In this document: positions 54,020-64,000 of the stretch, in pieces
How positions within the stretch are numbered: position 1 is the stretch's first letter
How the letters are laid out: each line of letters begins with the position of its first letter
Assembly (NCBI GenBank): GCA_002104905.1
Contig: MCFE01000261.1
Coordinates: 45,623 to 109,622, forward strand
Length of the DNA: 64,000 bases
Direction: 5' to 3'
Source of the DNA: Basidiobolus meristosporus CBS 931.73
Taxonomy: Eukaryota; Basidiobolomycota; Basidiobolomycetes; Basidiobolales; Basidiobolaceae
The notes under the pieces: model-generated
Database searches by the model: none
Seen by the model: only the letters and a program-made list of their open reading frames with translations
Told to the model about the DNA's origin: nothing
Program-made: the position numbers and the translations under genes

Positions 54020-55089
54020 TGTAGCAGGGTGACAGTACCACCTAATGACAGATGTGCTTGTTCCCAAGTTTTCTACTTCCCTATATCTCTACTACACTTA
54101 TTTTAGCTTTATCCCATTTGTCTTACCTGATCAGTACTATTCCATAAGCTGGTTGACTATCAAACCACTTACCTTATTGCATAAGTTACCCCTCACTTTA
54201 TGTAAGATTACTAGCGATAAGTGCTTCTATATTAGGCAAGTAACCGTACCAGTACCTGTGACACATGAACAGCCTGTGTCACCATCTCTACCATTTTCAT
54301 ACCATATACGGTATCCCTATGTTGCACAGGTTTCAGAATACTGATTCCTGATTGGTTGGATGTGCTGTGCCTCTTAGAACCTTCCGGCACCTACTTAGAA
54401 CATTCTTAGGTCATTCTGATGTCATTAAGATTTCTATTGATATCCAGAACCTTCTGGAACACCATGATTAGTAATCACTTAGCCAGTAAGAAAAGTATAT
54501 AAGGGAGGCTATCCCTCAACAATAAATCATCATCCCTTTTATCAATATACCAACTTGTTGATTAGTGTGATCACTGCTACCTGCTGCTACCTGAACTTCC
54601 AACCCCCAATCACAGGACACACCCAGGAAACCATGCTGACAGCCAACTGACCTTGGAGGCATTACTTGTGAGGAATACTCAGAGTTGGTATCATTTATTA
54701 TATTTGATTCTTTCCCAAGTTTGTTCTTGTACAGGCAAAGATACTTTTCTGTCTTTGTAACTATTGACCACAGCTGCATTCTTACCAAGTCCCTGCTGGT
54801 GGAGTTTACAGTTGTTTGGACTTTGGAAGCTTTAGTATATTGTCATCTCAAAGGATGCTGAACCCTGCACATACTTTTGTTAAGACGCCAACTAAGTTGG
54901 GGATTGTAGCTCAATAGTTTTCCCTTGACAAGCTTGTGGCTTTATTCCCCTTCACATTAGATTAGAGACAGAACCCAAGTATTCCTAGCAAGCTTTTGCC
55001 AGAGGTTGTTGCACCCAGTGAACACCCCACACACAAAACACTTGAGAAGTGTTGGACGTTTCTCTCCCTTGGACCTATACACTACCACA
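54020..55089 (+). repeat. Complete solo LTR of a 1.07-kb family
   Basis: Starts TGTAGCAGGGTGACAG, typical of Ty3/gypsy-type LTRs, and ends CCTATACACTACCACA. Host copia-A gag sequence is continuous across it (ATTGGTGC on the left; CTTGATTTTC on the right matches GCCTGATTTTCC at 62791). TATATAAG at 54496-54503 and AATAAA at 54521-54526 mark a promoter and poly(A) signal. GTGC at the left edge and a mutated GCAC at the right may be a 4-bp duplication. A 3' half copy is at 30318-30864. No internal element of this family was found. Confidence 0.82.
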
Positions 55090-55694
55090 GCACTTGATTT
55101 TCTTAATTCTTCATCCAGGAGCATTTCTTATAAGTAATTTAAGGTTAAATCTTCAGTTCTGGACTCTAGGGCTGATACAAGGCCCTGAAACCTGTCTGTT
55201 GGGCTACTCTGGATGGTTACTATCACATCCTCATCAGTAGCTGGTATGCCCACAGATTCCATCTCATCTACCTGCAGGGTAATTCTGTTAACTAAATTTT
55301 GCATTTCTTCTCCTGGCTGCATCTTTGTAGTAAAGAATTTTAGTCTCAGATACATTTTCTTAGCATCTGAACATGACTGGTAGGGGTCTACTAATGCCTA
55401 CCAGGCATTCTTTGCTGTTTTTGCTCTTGAGCATTAAATTAGCAATTTGTCTTTAACATTAAGGCAAATGCAGTTAAAGGCACTTTGTTCTTTCTTCTGG
55501 TACTTAAGGCTTCCTCTCTCACCTTTTGAGGGGGGCCTTCCTCTCCCATGACAATATCCCAAAGGCCTCTTTCTTGTCGCAACATCTTCATCTTCACCTT
55601 CCATACTTGTTAGTTAGATCCATGCAACTTTTGAGCCAACAGAAAAATTTCAGTAATAGACTTAGCAGAGAGTGACAGCTTGGGGCTCATAGCC
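55090..55694 (-). pseudogene. Copia-A gag fragment (minus strand)
   Basis: Reading leftward from the primer site: 'MSPKLSLSAKSITEIFLLAQ', then 'YQSCSDAKKMYLRLKFFTTK', 'EEMQNLVNRITLQVDEMESV' and 'LVSALESRTEDLTLNYL'. This is the UBN2-type gag of copia-A. It is broken by frameshifts, and continues on the other side of the 1.07-kb LTR at 53808-54019 with the zinc-knuckle end. Confidence 0.75.
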
Positions 55695-56039
55695 TGCTGT
55701 AAGAGTCTTTGAGATATTGGAAGTGAGTAGGAGGACAAGTAGATTATGTGGTTTTCACTTGATGATTTATTGAATGAAAAAGTAGTATTAATACTTTTAC
55801 ATGGTCTTGGCATAACAAACATATAGAACAGGTTCAGGAAGGTCCAAGAACATGTGTGCAAGTTTGGGGCTGTTTGGACAAGTTTGAGAATTTCATGTTA
55901 TGTATACCTGGTATATTGGTGAAAATATTCTAAGTAAATCCCAACAAGAAGTTTGGTCAGTATTCTCCAGGATTTGAAGGTAATGATCTAAGTGACTAAG
56001 TTAGGTGAATGTTTAGGTGGAATTACATTCTTTACAGCA

Positions 56040-57720
56040 GATTGGAGCCTGTGTTAAGTACATATGGTGCTGAATACTCTGTAATATCTTGCTAATTCTT
56101 TCAACTTTCTCCACTATCTCAAAGGGCTCATTTAGCTTGATATGCCCCATGTACAACTTGGTCATCAATATAGTGATATTGTTGAAAAGTAAATGCATTG
56201 CCCCCAGTGGAAAGCTTTTGCTCCAATAGATATCCTCTATCTTGAGTATCTCTGGCTTCTGATTAATTTCATACTCTGGCCAATGGCTTATAGCTTGCCA
56301 GCTTTGCTGCAATTGCATGCTGACTTCTGTATGTTCTCACTGTGGACAGATGATGTTCTTAGTGCTGGTGTTTGAGTAATAACAATATGTGTGAGTTATG
56401 GAGTAGGTCCCCTGGATCTCACACATTTGACAGCAATACCATCTATTGTGCCCAGAAAAGCCAGCTATCTTGCTGATGGCTGGGGTACCTCCAATGCAGA
56501 TAATAGTAAGTGCCTTGACATGATGATCATTTACTGTTATCCCACTGGAAAGCACACAAAAGTTACCCTGCAATGAATACAGCTAGCTATCCAGGTTGGA
56601 CAGTGATTTAGGACTTGATACCAGTAATACTACCATTGGATTTGTGCTCTCATACTGTAAGATAGGTGGCAGTTTCAGGTTGATGAGAATCAGTTGCCAG
56701 CAGGATTTGCTGGTAAAGTACTTGTTTGATGTGAATTCATTAAGTGCCAAGGCAAAGGCATGGTCACACATACCTTCAAAGTAACCTTTGCTTCTTAGCT
56801 GTTTCCAATGTTTGCCACCAAATACATTAGATATGTTTGCACTTAATTGATACTGAGTGTGGTACTTTATAGCTTGACAATATTTGTTGGACTGCATGAG
56901 CTTCTTTAGATAGGGTATTACCAGAATATATCTGGAGTGTGAACAATGTTTTCCCCCAATAGTGGTGGATTCCTGACAAGTTGGACACCTTGCAATGGTG
57001 GCATTTTCTGATGTGAATAGCATGCAACTGTTAACAAATACTGGTATCAGGATGGTCTCTGGGTCATATGTTTCCAGTTGCATGCTGATGTCCATTCATA
57101 CCATGTACATGGTAAGTTGCATCCCAGGATTATTTTGGTAAGAAGTAATAGCAAATCCTCAAAGCCCCCATTACTGATATTATTGTAAATACACCACTTC
57201 TCAAGCTACAACATCATATCATTCACCAGTAGATGGATTACTGGGCTCACTTGACTCCATTAAGTATCCTTGGCATTTTCTTTCCAAAGGTGTTATCTCA
57301 TTGCATAATATGATTTTGTCAGGCTCATGCAGGATACTGATGTTGAGAAGATAAGCTCACAATATGTCAGTGAGCCTGCTTCTTTAGAGCCATCACTCTG
57401 CATGTCATATTCCAAAGGCTAGGGTGAGCCTAAAGGCATCACAAACTCACCTGACTCAGCTTACGCAATGTGACAAGTATGGCTAGGTGCCATCATAGAA
57501 GTATCAACAGGCTGGCAAGATAATGGTGGTACAGTAGTAACCAATGAATGGTCAAATATGACTTTGGTTGCAAAACAGTGGCCATATATCCTGGTAATAC
57601 TTCCTATGCTGCCTGCATGCTTCATGGCTGAGAGGCTTGCTACAATGTCCGCATGGTCTTTTTCTCATCTCTTGCATGTTGAGTCAAAGTAGTCTTGTCC
57701 ATAAGGCAAACAGTTTGTTC
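56040..57720 (-). pseudogene. CACTA copy 5: Tnp2-type transposase, minus strand
   Basis: On the minus strand: Cys/His motif near 57652 ('CGHCSKPLSHEACRQHRKYY'), 'CPTCQESTTIGGKHCSHSRY' (knuckle CPTC), 'FALALNEFTSNKYFTSKSCW', 'LILINLKLPPILQYESTNPM', 'SPKSLSNLDS', then 'ISKIAGFSGHNRWYCCQMCE' and 'IQGTYSITH'. This is the best preserved Tnp2 core here; 56583-57095 is open for 170 codons. The residues 'GFSGH....C..C' match the conserved Tnp2 zinc-binding region. The C-terminus is cut at 56040 by the copia-A LTR. Stops separate the parts. Confidence 0.78.
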
Positions 57721-59065
57721 TTCCACAATATAACACTATTGTATCACTTTTTGGTCAATACTCATGTGAACTTAAGACAGTCTTGTATTTGAGACACTGC
57801 ACCTACATGAATGTAAGATTCAATGATGACCTGCCATGATAAGCACTATAAATAAAGCTGTGGCACCACATACACACATATTTGTAACTCCATATCCTCT
57901 TTGGAATGATTCACTTTCATATACAAGAGCAGTACCTTCAGTTGAAGACCATCAAGTGGCTGCTGTAACATCACCACCACCTGTATTAGCATGTATGTTG
58001 TCAGCTCATACCAAAGCATTAATGAGGCAATTATGTGCAGTGGTGGCTAGGATAGATGCAATGGCCCATAGAGATCAGGAAATAGTCCAGCAACATGATG
58101 AGTAGACAAAAGGTGTAGAGCAATTAATATCCCAGGTAGAGAAAGCAATATCTCTGCTGCAAAGAAGGAACTCAAGTAGCTGAATGTCACAGCCAAGAAT
58201 TGAGCCATTTCCCAATGTAGTAGCAGAGGAACATTGTACAGTCTCAGAAGCACAACAACAGTGCCCAAAGATAAAGCCCACAGAAAAACCATCATAGCAT
58301 GAGAGGGAGAAATTGTAGTATTTGTACCAAAGCCTAAAGATCAGAAAATATTGAAGATCTGTGAAGCAGTTGAGCACAATGATGAAGTGTGTACTAATAC
58401 TCAAGAGGTCATTAGAAGTCTAGCATGCCAACACCTTAAGGCTGGTATACCATGGGAGCATCAGGAACTCAAGGCTAAGCAGAATGCGCTTGACTTGCTC
58501 CAAGAGTATTATGCTGGATTTAAACAAGTAAACAGATGTTGGGCCAGCATTTGTATGCTATGAAAGTATCTCAAGAATAGTAGAAACCATCAATGGCAGA
58601 AGAGCAAGGGTGCAATGGCAAAAACCGGTGGCTTCCTCAAGGGCCTGTTACAAGCAAAGCCCAAAGCTCCTAACAAACATCAAAGAGACATCAGGTAGCT
58701 GGAAGAGTGCCAATAAGGGGAAAGCAGGCTGACACAGATGCACCAGCACAACATTTACTTATGGAAAAGAGTTGTTCTACTCAAGAAGCACTCAGTCAAA
58801 GTAGCAGTGAAGCACCTGGTAGTGATAAAAATAAGCAGCTACCTCAGGAGCCTGTCACAGCATGGGCTGAGAGCTTGAAACAAGCCAAAAAGTAGCATCA
58901 GGTTGCCTGCAGGGTAACAGCAAGGGACAAGCAGGCCAAAACAGATGCATCAGAGCAGCATTTATCAAGGAGAAAATGTAGTTCTATCCAAGATTTACTC
59001 AGACAAAGTAGCAGTGAAAGACCTGGCAGTAATAAAGAAAAAGGTGAAGGGAGAAGAGTCTATCT
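57721..59065 (+). pseudogene. CACTA copy 5: accessory gene, plus strand, N-terminal start lost
   Basis: Divergent from Tnp2. The frame from about 57836 gives 'VEDHQVAAVTSPPPVLACML', the coiled-coil-like 'RQLCAVVARIDAMAHRDQE' and 'VEQLISQVEKAISLLQRRN', then 'MKICEAVEHNDEVCTNTQEV', 'MPIRGKQADTDAPAQHLLME' and a Ser/Gln/Glu-rich stretch. A DNA repeat of about 207 bp occurs twice in 58719-59040. The N-terminal 'MPPKN' part of copy 1 is absent. Stops occur (for example after 'QQHDE'). The copia-A element at 59066-63750 (TSD TATCT) splits the gene; it resumes at 63751. Confidence 0.62.
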
Positions 59066-59414
59066 TGTTGTAAGAGTCTTGGAGATATTGGAAGTGATTG
59101 GGAGAACAAGTAGATTATGTGGTTTTCACTTAATGATTTATTGAATGTAAAAGTAGTATTTATACTTTTACCTGGTCTTGGCATTACAAACACGTAGAAT
59201 AGGTTAAGGAAGGTTCCAAGAACATGTGTGCAAAGTTTGGGGCTGTTTGGACAACTGTGAGAATTTTCATGTTCTGGGTACCTGGCATTTTGGTGAAAAT
59301 ATTCCAAGTAAATCCCAACAAGGACTTTGGTCAGTATTCTTTAGGATTTGAAGGTGATGATCTAAGTGACTAAGTTAGGTGAATATTTAGGTGGAAATAC
59401 AAATTTTTACAACA
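59066..59414 (-). repeat. Copia-A 3' LTR
   Basis: 349 bp, TGTTGTAAGAG...TTTTTACAACA. On the minus strand it carries a TATAAATACTACTTTTA promoter-like box and AATAAATCATT. It lies next to the purine tract. Confidence 0.95.
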
Positions 59415-60564
59415 CTCCCACTCAGCTAAATGCTCATACTGACTAGTCCTAATTTTGACCTAAGATATTCAAACTTGTCTCTAGCTAATGGTTTGGTAAA
59501 TATGTCTGCAATCATTTCATCTGTAGGACAGTAAACTAAGCTAACTAAGTTATTCTCTATAGCTTCACGTATGAAATGATGTCTAATATCTATGTGCTTG
59601 GTTCTAGCATGAGAAGTTGGATTTCTACCTAATTGTATACATCCTTGATTATCTTGAAATAAAGTAATAGGCGTTTTTTGACATAGGCCTAAATCTGTAA
59701 GGAGCTTTCTTAACCACATTGCTCCTTTTGTAGCTTCACAGGCAGCCATATACTCTGCCTCTGTAGTAGAAAGTGCTACGGTTGGTTGCTTTCTTGAATT
59801 CCATGAAATTGCTCCTTTACAGTAAAGAAGGGTGTATCCTGTGGTGGATCTTCTGTCTTCCAAATTTCGTCCCCAATCAGCATCAGAGTATCCCATAAGA
59901 TCCTGTTCTGAATCATTATAAGTGTATCTTAAGCAGATATCAGCAGTTCCTTTTAGGTATCTAAAAATCCGCTTAACTGCTGCAATATGATCAGATCCAT
60001 AATTCTGATTATGTTAGCTGACAACTCCCACTGAATATCAGATATCTGGACGTGTTCCAAGCATGATATACATCAGACTGCCAACCATACATTGATAAGG
60101 AAAGTCAGGGCTTTCAGATGGCACCAAGCTCTCTTGATTTGGTTGAGTTTTGACCTAGTTAAGGTTTGTCTCCATTGGGGTAGCTGCCGGTTTACAGTCT
60201 TCCATTTTGTACTTCTTTAGTATATCTTAAATATACTTGGATTGGCTTAGGGTAATAGTCTGGGTACTTCTGTCTATGGAGAACTTAATCCCTAAGTAGT
60301 AACTAAGTTCTCCTAGATTGGACATCTTGAACTCCTTAGATAGGCTGGATTTAGTCTCTTTCAATGTTTCTAGGTTATTGGCGGCTATAATAAGATCATC
60401 CACATATAGAGCTAATAGAACTGGATTTGCTCTATCTGGCTTATAATATATACTATAGTCAGCGTTACTCCTTTTGAATCTCAAAGATTCCAAATAAGAA
60501 TCTATCTTGCAATTCCAGGCTCTTGGTGATTGTTTGAGACCATATAGTGACCTTTTTAAGCTTG
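59415..60564 (-). pseudogene. Copia-A RT (C-terminal part) and RNase H
   Basis: The RT part (60227-60601) has the YVDD box ('LLALYVDDLIIAANNLETLK') and 'LGELSYYLGIKFSIDRSTQT', ending at an in-frame stop after 'SQSKYI'. The RNase H part (59426-59896) has 'MGYSDADWGRNLEDRRSTTG', 'QPTVALSTTEAEYMAACEAT', 'FQDNQGCIQLGRNP' and 'HARTKHIDIRHHF', with the catalytic residues intact. Between them lie more stops, for example a TAA where a Gln codon is expected near 60016. Confidence 0.85.
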
Positions 60565-61560
60565 CAGACCAAATGGGGGTTATCTTGGTCAATAAACCCA
60601 TCGGTCTGACTCATATACATGTTGACATCAGGTTCTCCATTCAAAAATGCAGTTTTTACATCCACTTGATGAATAAAAAACTTATATTTGGCTGCAATAG
60701 CCAATATTAATCTGATGGAATTAAACTTGGCTACCGGTGCAAAGGTCTCAGTATAGTCAAGTCCTTTTGTTTGAGAGTATCCTTTGGCTACAAGTCTTGC
60801 TTTGTATCTTTCAATGGTACCATCAGCTTTGTATTTTGTCTTGAAGACCCATCTGCATCCAATTGATTTTTGGTTGATTGGTAATTTGACTATGTCCCAA
60901 GTTTGATTTTCCATTAGGACCTGATATTCCTCAGTCATTGCAGATCTCCAAAGCTTTGTCTGAGGGCTATTTAGGGCCTCTTTTACAGTCTGGGGTTCAT
61001 CAATATGGACTGAATAGGCATAGGCTAAGTTTGTACCCTCATTGATATAGTAATTTGGGTTATTTCTTGTCCAATTGGATCTTTGGCCATTTGATACTGG
61101 AATGATCACTTCTGGGATATTCCTGGGCACTGATTCTGGCTGAACCATGGTTGTAGAGTCCTCTGGAGTGAAAAAATTTTCATTGTTTTGCTCTGATTCA
61201 ATCCTGACAATTGGTGGACTTGAGATAAAATTTTTGTCATCATCTGATGTCATTTTTTGTGAAAATTTTGAATTTTCATCAAACAACACATCCCTGGACT
61301 TGATCCGCTTCTTTGCTTTGGTATTGTAGAGTCTGTATGCCTTACTCTCATTGCAGTAGCCCAAAAATATGCATTTTACACTTTTTGGCTCAAATTTTGA
61401 CTGATTTCCGGCCAGTTTTTTGGCAAATGCTGTGCACCCAAATATTCTTAGATGTTCTGCACTTGGTCTGTATCCATACCATGCTTCAAATGGAGTAGAA
61501 TCACGAAGTATTCTGTTATAACTCCTATTTCTAAGGTATACAGCAGTAGCAACTGATTCC
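60565..61560 (-). pseudogene. Copia-A integrase end, linker and RT (N-terminal part)
   Basis: 299 codons are open at 60465-61364. It holds the integrase C-terminal region ('KRIKSRDVLFDENSKFSQKM'), the linker and RT start ('SIGCRWVFKTKYKADGTIER', 'KARLVAKGYSQTKGLDYTET', 'HQVDVKTAFLNGEPDVNMYM'). A one-base insertion at about 60558 ('KLKKV' instead of the expected 'KLKKS') shifts the frame before 'LYGLKQSPRAWN'. A one-base deletion near 61562 separates it from the integrase core. Confidence 0.85.
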
Positions 61561-62536
61561 GCCCAAAATCATAGGATAATTTATGATCATGGATTATAGA
61601 TCTTGCCATATCAATTATTGATCTGTTAGCTTGTTCTGCTACTCCATTTTGCTGTGGGGAGTATGGTACAGTAGTCTCTTGCTTTATCCCATGAATTTTG
61701 CAGAAGTGGATGAAGAGTTTTGAGGTATATTCTCCACCATTGTCAGAGCATATTTTCTTGATTTTTTCACCAGTTTCTCTCTCCACCATGGCTTTAAACT
61801 CCCTGAGCTTAGACAGAGCTTCTTCCTTTCTCTCCATGAAGTAGACCCATGTGCATCTTGTATAATCATCAATAAAAGTGATTAAATACTTCATCCCGCC
61901 TAAGGATAAATTTTGCATAGGTCCACAAAGCTCTGAGTGAATTAGATCTAATTTTTTCTTAGTTTTGAATAACCCAGAGCTCTTGAACAGTTGTCTAGCT
62001 TGTTTCCCATATATGCAGGCTTCACAGTGCTCCAAATTAGCTGGGGGATCAATTTTCACTCCAGAAATTAGCTGATCTTTGATCATTTTGCGCAAATAAT
62101 CAAAATTGATGTGCCCAAATCTCCTGTGCCAAAGCATTGGTGTTTCTTCATTTAAGTTACTTATATTGGCTTCCAGATATGATGGAATATAATTCAACTT
62201 GTATAGATTCTGATCTCTGATGCCCAAAGCAATATGAGCACCATTTTGATCAGTGATCCTGCATCCAGAATTGTCAAAACTGAAACTGAGTCCTTCTGCT
62301 GTGGCCTTGCTTACAGAGAGTAGGTTCTTGGCTATTTCTGGTACATAGAGTACTTCTTTAAAGGTCAGTGTATGGCTTCCTTCACTGCTTCTAAGGTTCA
62401 CTTGGATAGCTCCTTCTCCCACTGCATCAAGTGTTCTATCATCACCCATGAAAACCTTATTAATTGGAATTTCTTGATATTGGGTAAAAAGTTCTTTTTG
62501 GTGTGTAAAGTGTTGAGAAGCTCCAGAGTCAATATA
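61448..62536 (-). pseudogene. Copia-A protease and integrase
   Basis: Follows gag in the same frame after a TAG stop (62537-62539). Reads 'YIDSGASQ', then 'RTLDAVGEGAIQVNLRSSEG', GAG-pre-integrase ('MLWHRRFGHINFDYLRKMIK', 'EHCEACIYGKQARQLF') and integrase. The first core Asp is Glu ('IHSELCGPM', other copies HSDLCGP); the second Asp ('ICSDNGGEYTS') and the Glu ('QNGVAEQANRS') are present. The frame is lost after 'LSYDFG' near 61562 through a deleted G. Confidence 0.85.
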
Positions 62537-63397
62537 CTACGTCTGAGAATCCTTTTTTGTGGTCATATTTAGTGCAGATATGAATAGTCTATCTTCAGTT
62601 GTGGCAGCATTTCCATATTCAGGCTTCTTTTGCTGATAATCTCTCTTTTTGAAACACTGGTCTGATGTGTGTCCTTTCCTTTTGCAGTAGTTGCAAAATA
62701 GGTTGCTGTTGCCTTTAAAGGGTCTTGAGTACCTTCTTTCCTGGTTATCAATGCTTATGAAAGCATTGTCATTTTCCTTGTTATTGGTGCCTGATTTTCC
62801 TAATTCTTCCTCCAGGAGCCTTCCATATATGTAATTTAAGGTCACATCTTCAGTTTTGGATTCTAGGGCTGACACAAGGCCCTGAAACTTGTCTGTCAGG
62901 CTATTCAGGATGGTAACTATCACATCCTCATCAGTAGTTGGTACGCCCACAGATTTCATCTCATCTACCAGCACGGTAATTCTGTTAATTAGATTTTTCA
63001 TTTCTTCTCCTGGCAGCATCTTTGTAGTAAAGAATTTTCTTCTCAGATACATTTTCTTGGCAGCTGAGCATGACTGGTAGGTGTCTTCTAATGCCTTCCA
63101 GGCATTCTTTGCCGTTTTTGCTCTTGAGCATTGAATTAGCAATTTGTCCTTGACATTAAGGCAAATGCAGTTAAAGGCACTTTGTTCTTTCTTCTGGTAC
63201 TTTAAGGCTTCCTCTCCCACGTTTTTAGGAGGGCATTCTTCTCCCATGACAATATCCCAAAGGCCTCTTTCTTGTAGCAGCATCTTCATCTTCACCTTCC
63301 ACACTTGGTAGTTAGAGCCATCCAACTTTTCAGCAGAGGGAAAAATTCCAGTAATAGCAGTAGTAGATATTGCAGAGAGTGACAGCTTGGGGCTCAT
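62537..63397 (-). pseudogene. Copia-A gag, start codon inside the primer-binding site
   Basis: 286 codons from the ATG at 63395-63397 (minus), which is the ATG of the GGTTATGAGCCCC primer site, to a TAG at 62537. N-terminus MSPKLSLSAIST. UBN2-type gag ('LDGSNYQVWKVKMKMLLQER', 'EEMKNLINRITVLVDEMKSV') and a zinc knuckle CNYCKRKGHTSDQC near the end. I chose this start because the two other copia-A copies conserve the same MSPKL or MSSKL start and no later ATG precedes the conserved domain. The TAG stands where TGG (Trp) precedes the protease Asp-Ser-Gly, a G to A change that separates gag from pol. Confidence 0.85.
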
Positions 63398-63401
63398 AAC
63401 C
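63385..63401 (-). other. Copia-A primer-binding site overlapping the gag start
   Basis: GGTTATGAGCCCCAAGC directly after the 5' LTR on the minus strand. GGTTATGAGCCC pairs with the initiator tRNA-Met anticodon stem-loop. The AUG in it is the complement of the anticodon CAU and also the start of gag. Confidence 0.78.
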
Positions 63402-63750
63402 TGTTGTAAGAGTCTTGGAGATATTGGAAGTGATTGGGAGAACAAGTAGATTATGTGGTTTTCACTTAATGATTTATTGAATGTAAAAGTAGTATTTATA
63501 CTTTTACCTGGTCTTGGCATTACAAACACGTAGAATAGGTTAAGGAAGGTTCCAAGAATATGTGTGCAAAGTTTGGGGCTGTTTGAACAACTTTGAGAAT
63601 TTTCATGTTCTGGGTACCTGGCATTTTGGTGAAAATATTCTAAGTAAATCCTGACAAGGAATTTGGTCAGTATTCTCTAGGATTTGAAGGTGATGATCTA
63701 AGTGACTAATGTAGGTGAATATTTAGGTGGAAATACAAATTTTTACAACA
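63402..63750 (-). repeat. Copia-A 5' LTR
   Basis: 349 bp. Differs from the 3' LTR at about ten positions, including AACATG/AATATG, CCCAACA/CCTGACA and AAGTTAG/AATGTAG. Followed on the plus strand by TATCT, the target duplication. Confidence 0.95.
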
Positions 63751-64000
63751 TATCTAAGCCAGAGACAGGGAAGCATGAGAAAAAAGCTGCAGTCTTAGCC
63801 AATTGATGCTGTAAGTCCAAACCAGACTGAATCCCATCATAGCTAAGAAGAATTATTAACAAGAAAACAGCTATTTTCACAAGAGTTGGAAGCACAGCCA
63901 GTTGAGCTACACTCCAGTGAGGTAGATGAGCTTGCAAAGAAAGGCAATTTGTCTACCACAGCCTCTGCATCCTCCATTATTGACAGAGTAGAGATCCCAC
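63751..64000 (+). pseudogene. CACTA copy 5: accessory gene, continuation to the window edge
   Basis: Homologous to 23001-22800 of copy 1 (reverse). Readable parts are the 'CFHKSWKHSQLSYTPVR' region and 'RKAICLPQPLHPPLLTE' in one frame, or, in the frame matching copy 1, 'VDELAKKGNLSTTASASSII' and 'DRVEIP'. It runs off the window, so the end of copy 5 is not visible. Confidence 0.6.

Larger units (their letters stand above)
50341..56039 (-). mobile_element. Copia-A copy with both LTRs, interrupted by a 1.07-kb LTR
   Basis: 3' LTR 50341-50689 and 5' LTR 55695-56039, both minus. The purine tract complement (CTACCACTCAGC) is at 50690 and the primer site GGCTATGAGCCCCAAGCTG (minus) ends next to the right LTR. 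The interior encodes gag-pol in broken frames: RNase H/RT (51000-52100), linker and integrase (52200-53200), GAG-pre-integrase and protease (53200-53800), gag (53808-54019 and 55090-55694). The gag region is split by the LTR at 54020-55089. The flanks (GAAAT and GATTG) do not match, and the two sides belong to different repeats. A rearrangement followed insertion. Confidence 0.88.
59066..63750 (-). mobile_element. Copia-A, complete Ty1/copia element (4685 bp), TSD TATCT
   Basis: Two 349-bp LTRs (59066-59414 and 63402-63750; about ten differences seen, near 3%), perfect duplications TATCT at 59061-59065 and 63751-63755. The purine tract complement CTCCCACTCAGC is at 59415. The primer site GGTTATGAGCCCCAAGC (minus) is at 63385-63401. 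The interior carries gag, protease, integrase, RT and RNase H in Ty1/copia order, with a few stops and single-base frameshifts. It sits in the accessory gene of CACTA copy 5. It is older than copia-B by LTR divergence and dead as it stands. Confidence 0.95.

Noticed and set aside
55695-56044. Target duplication GAAAT for the 50341-56039 element
   Set aside because: The right flank reads GATTG and belongs to a different repeat; a duplication cannot be claimed.
58047-58404. Minus-strand frames over the CACTA copy 5 accessory gene
   Set aside because: Antisense shadows of the plus-strand accessory gene; the sense frame is the one conserved among copies.
1-64000. CRISPR array, bacterial operons or prophage
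   Set aside because: No short regular repeats with unique spacers, no ribosome-binding sites or phage genes; content is that of eukaryotic transposons.

Overview
This window looks like a transposon graveyard from a eukaryotic genome, most likely a filamentous fungus with a TE-inflated genome. The reasons are intronless Ty1/copia and Ty3/gypsy chromodomain retroelements, Tnp2-type (CACTA) and PIF/Harbinger-type DNA transposons, AT-rich intergenic DNA, and a short BTB-like gene with a TATA box and an AATAAA signal. The species cannot be named from this sequence. CpG dinucleotides are strongly depleted in most of the repeats, and aligned copies differ by CpG to TpG/CpA transitions. This suggests CpG methylation followed by deamination rather than classical CpA-directed RIP.

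Layout. Positions 1-5.5 kb are non-repetitive, with one credible host gene (BTB-like, 3074-3652) and a possible gene end at 2-154. From 5.6 kb to the end almost everything is nested mobile DNA. 5.6-10.2 kb: decayed copia LTRs and pol, with a short copia-type element (6240-9518, TSD CCTTT) inside. 10.4-14.0 kb: a chromovirus-type gypsy on the minus strand, carrying a 349-bp solo copia LTR. 14.0-17.0 kb: copia pol on the minus strand, split by a 740-bp foldback element with two 331-bp arms. 17.0-22.5 kb: CACTA-derived DNA and a tandem duplication, carrying a solo LTR and an intact two-gene PIF/Harbinger-like transposon (18247-21604). 22.5-32.8 kb: two CACTA (Tnp2) copies, a copia-B 3' half, a truncated Harbinger copy and part of a 1.07-kb LTR. 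32808-37493: a young copia-B element with near-identical LTRs and a 1305-codon open frame. 37.5-48 kb: CACTA and gypsy fragments, partly scrambled, plus solo LTRs. 48-56 kb: two copia-A copies, one interrupted by a complete 1070-bp LTR. 56-64 kb: an inverted CACTA copy interrupted by a complete copia-A element (59066-63750, TSD TATCT).

How the parts work. Each copia element is built as LTR, then a primer site complementary to the anticodon loop of initiator tRNA-Met, then gag-protease-integrase-RT-RNase H, then a purine tract and LTR. In copia-A the gag AUG lies inside the primer-binding site. The CACTA elements carry two divergently arranged genes: a Tnp2 transposase and a second protein that I do not recognise. 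The Harbinger-like element also has two divergent genes (a DDE transposase and a C-terminally basic partner) between matching 11-bp ends.

Most interesting signals: the copia-B open frame has YVDN in place of the RT catalytic YVDD. The Harbinger transposase frame is 885 bp long, intact and contains no CpG at all, although its partner gene is CpG-rich. The foldback element shares the Harbinger element's ends and target duplication. In two cases the tandem or dispersed repeats supply pre-insertion sites that confirm target duplications.
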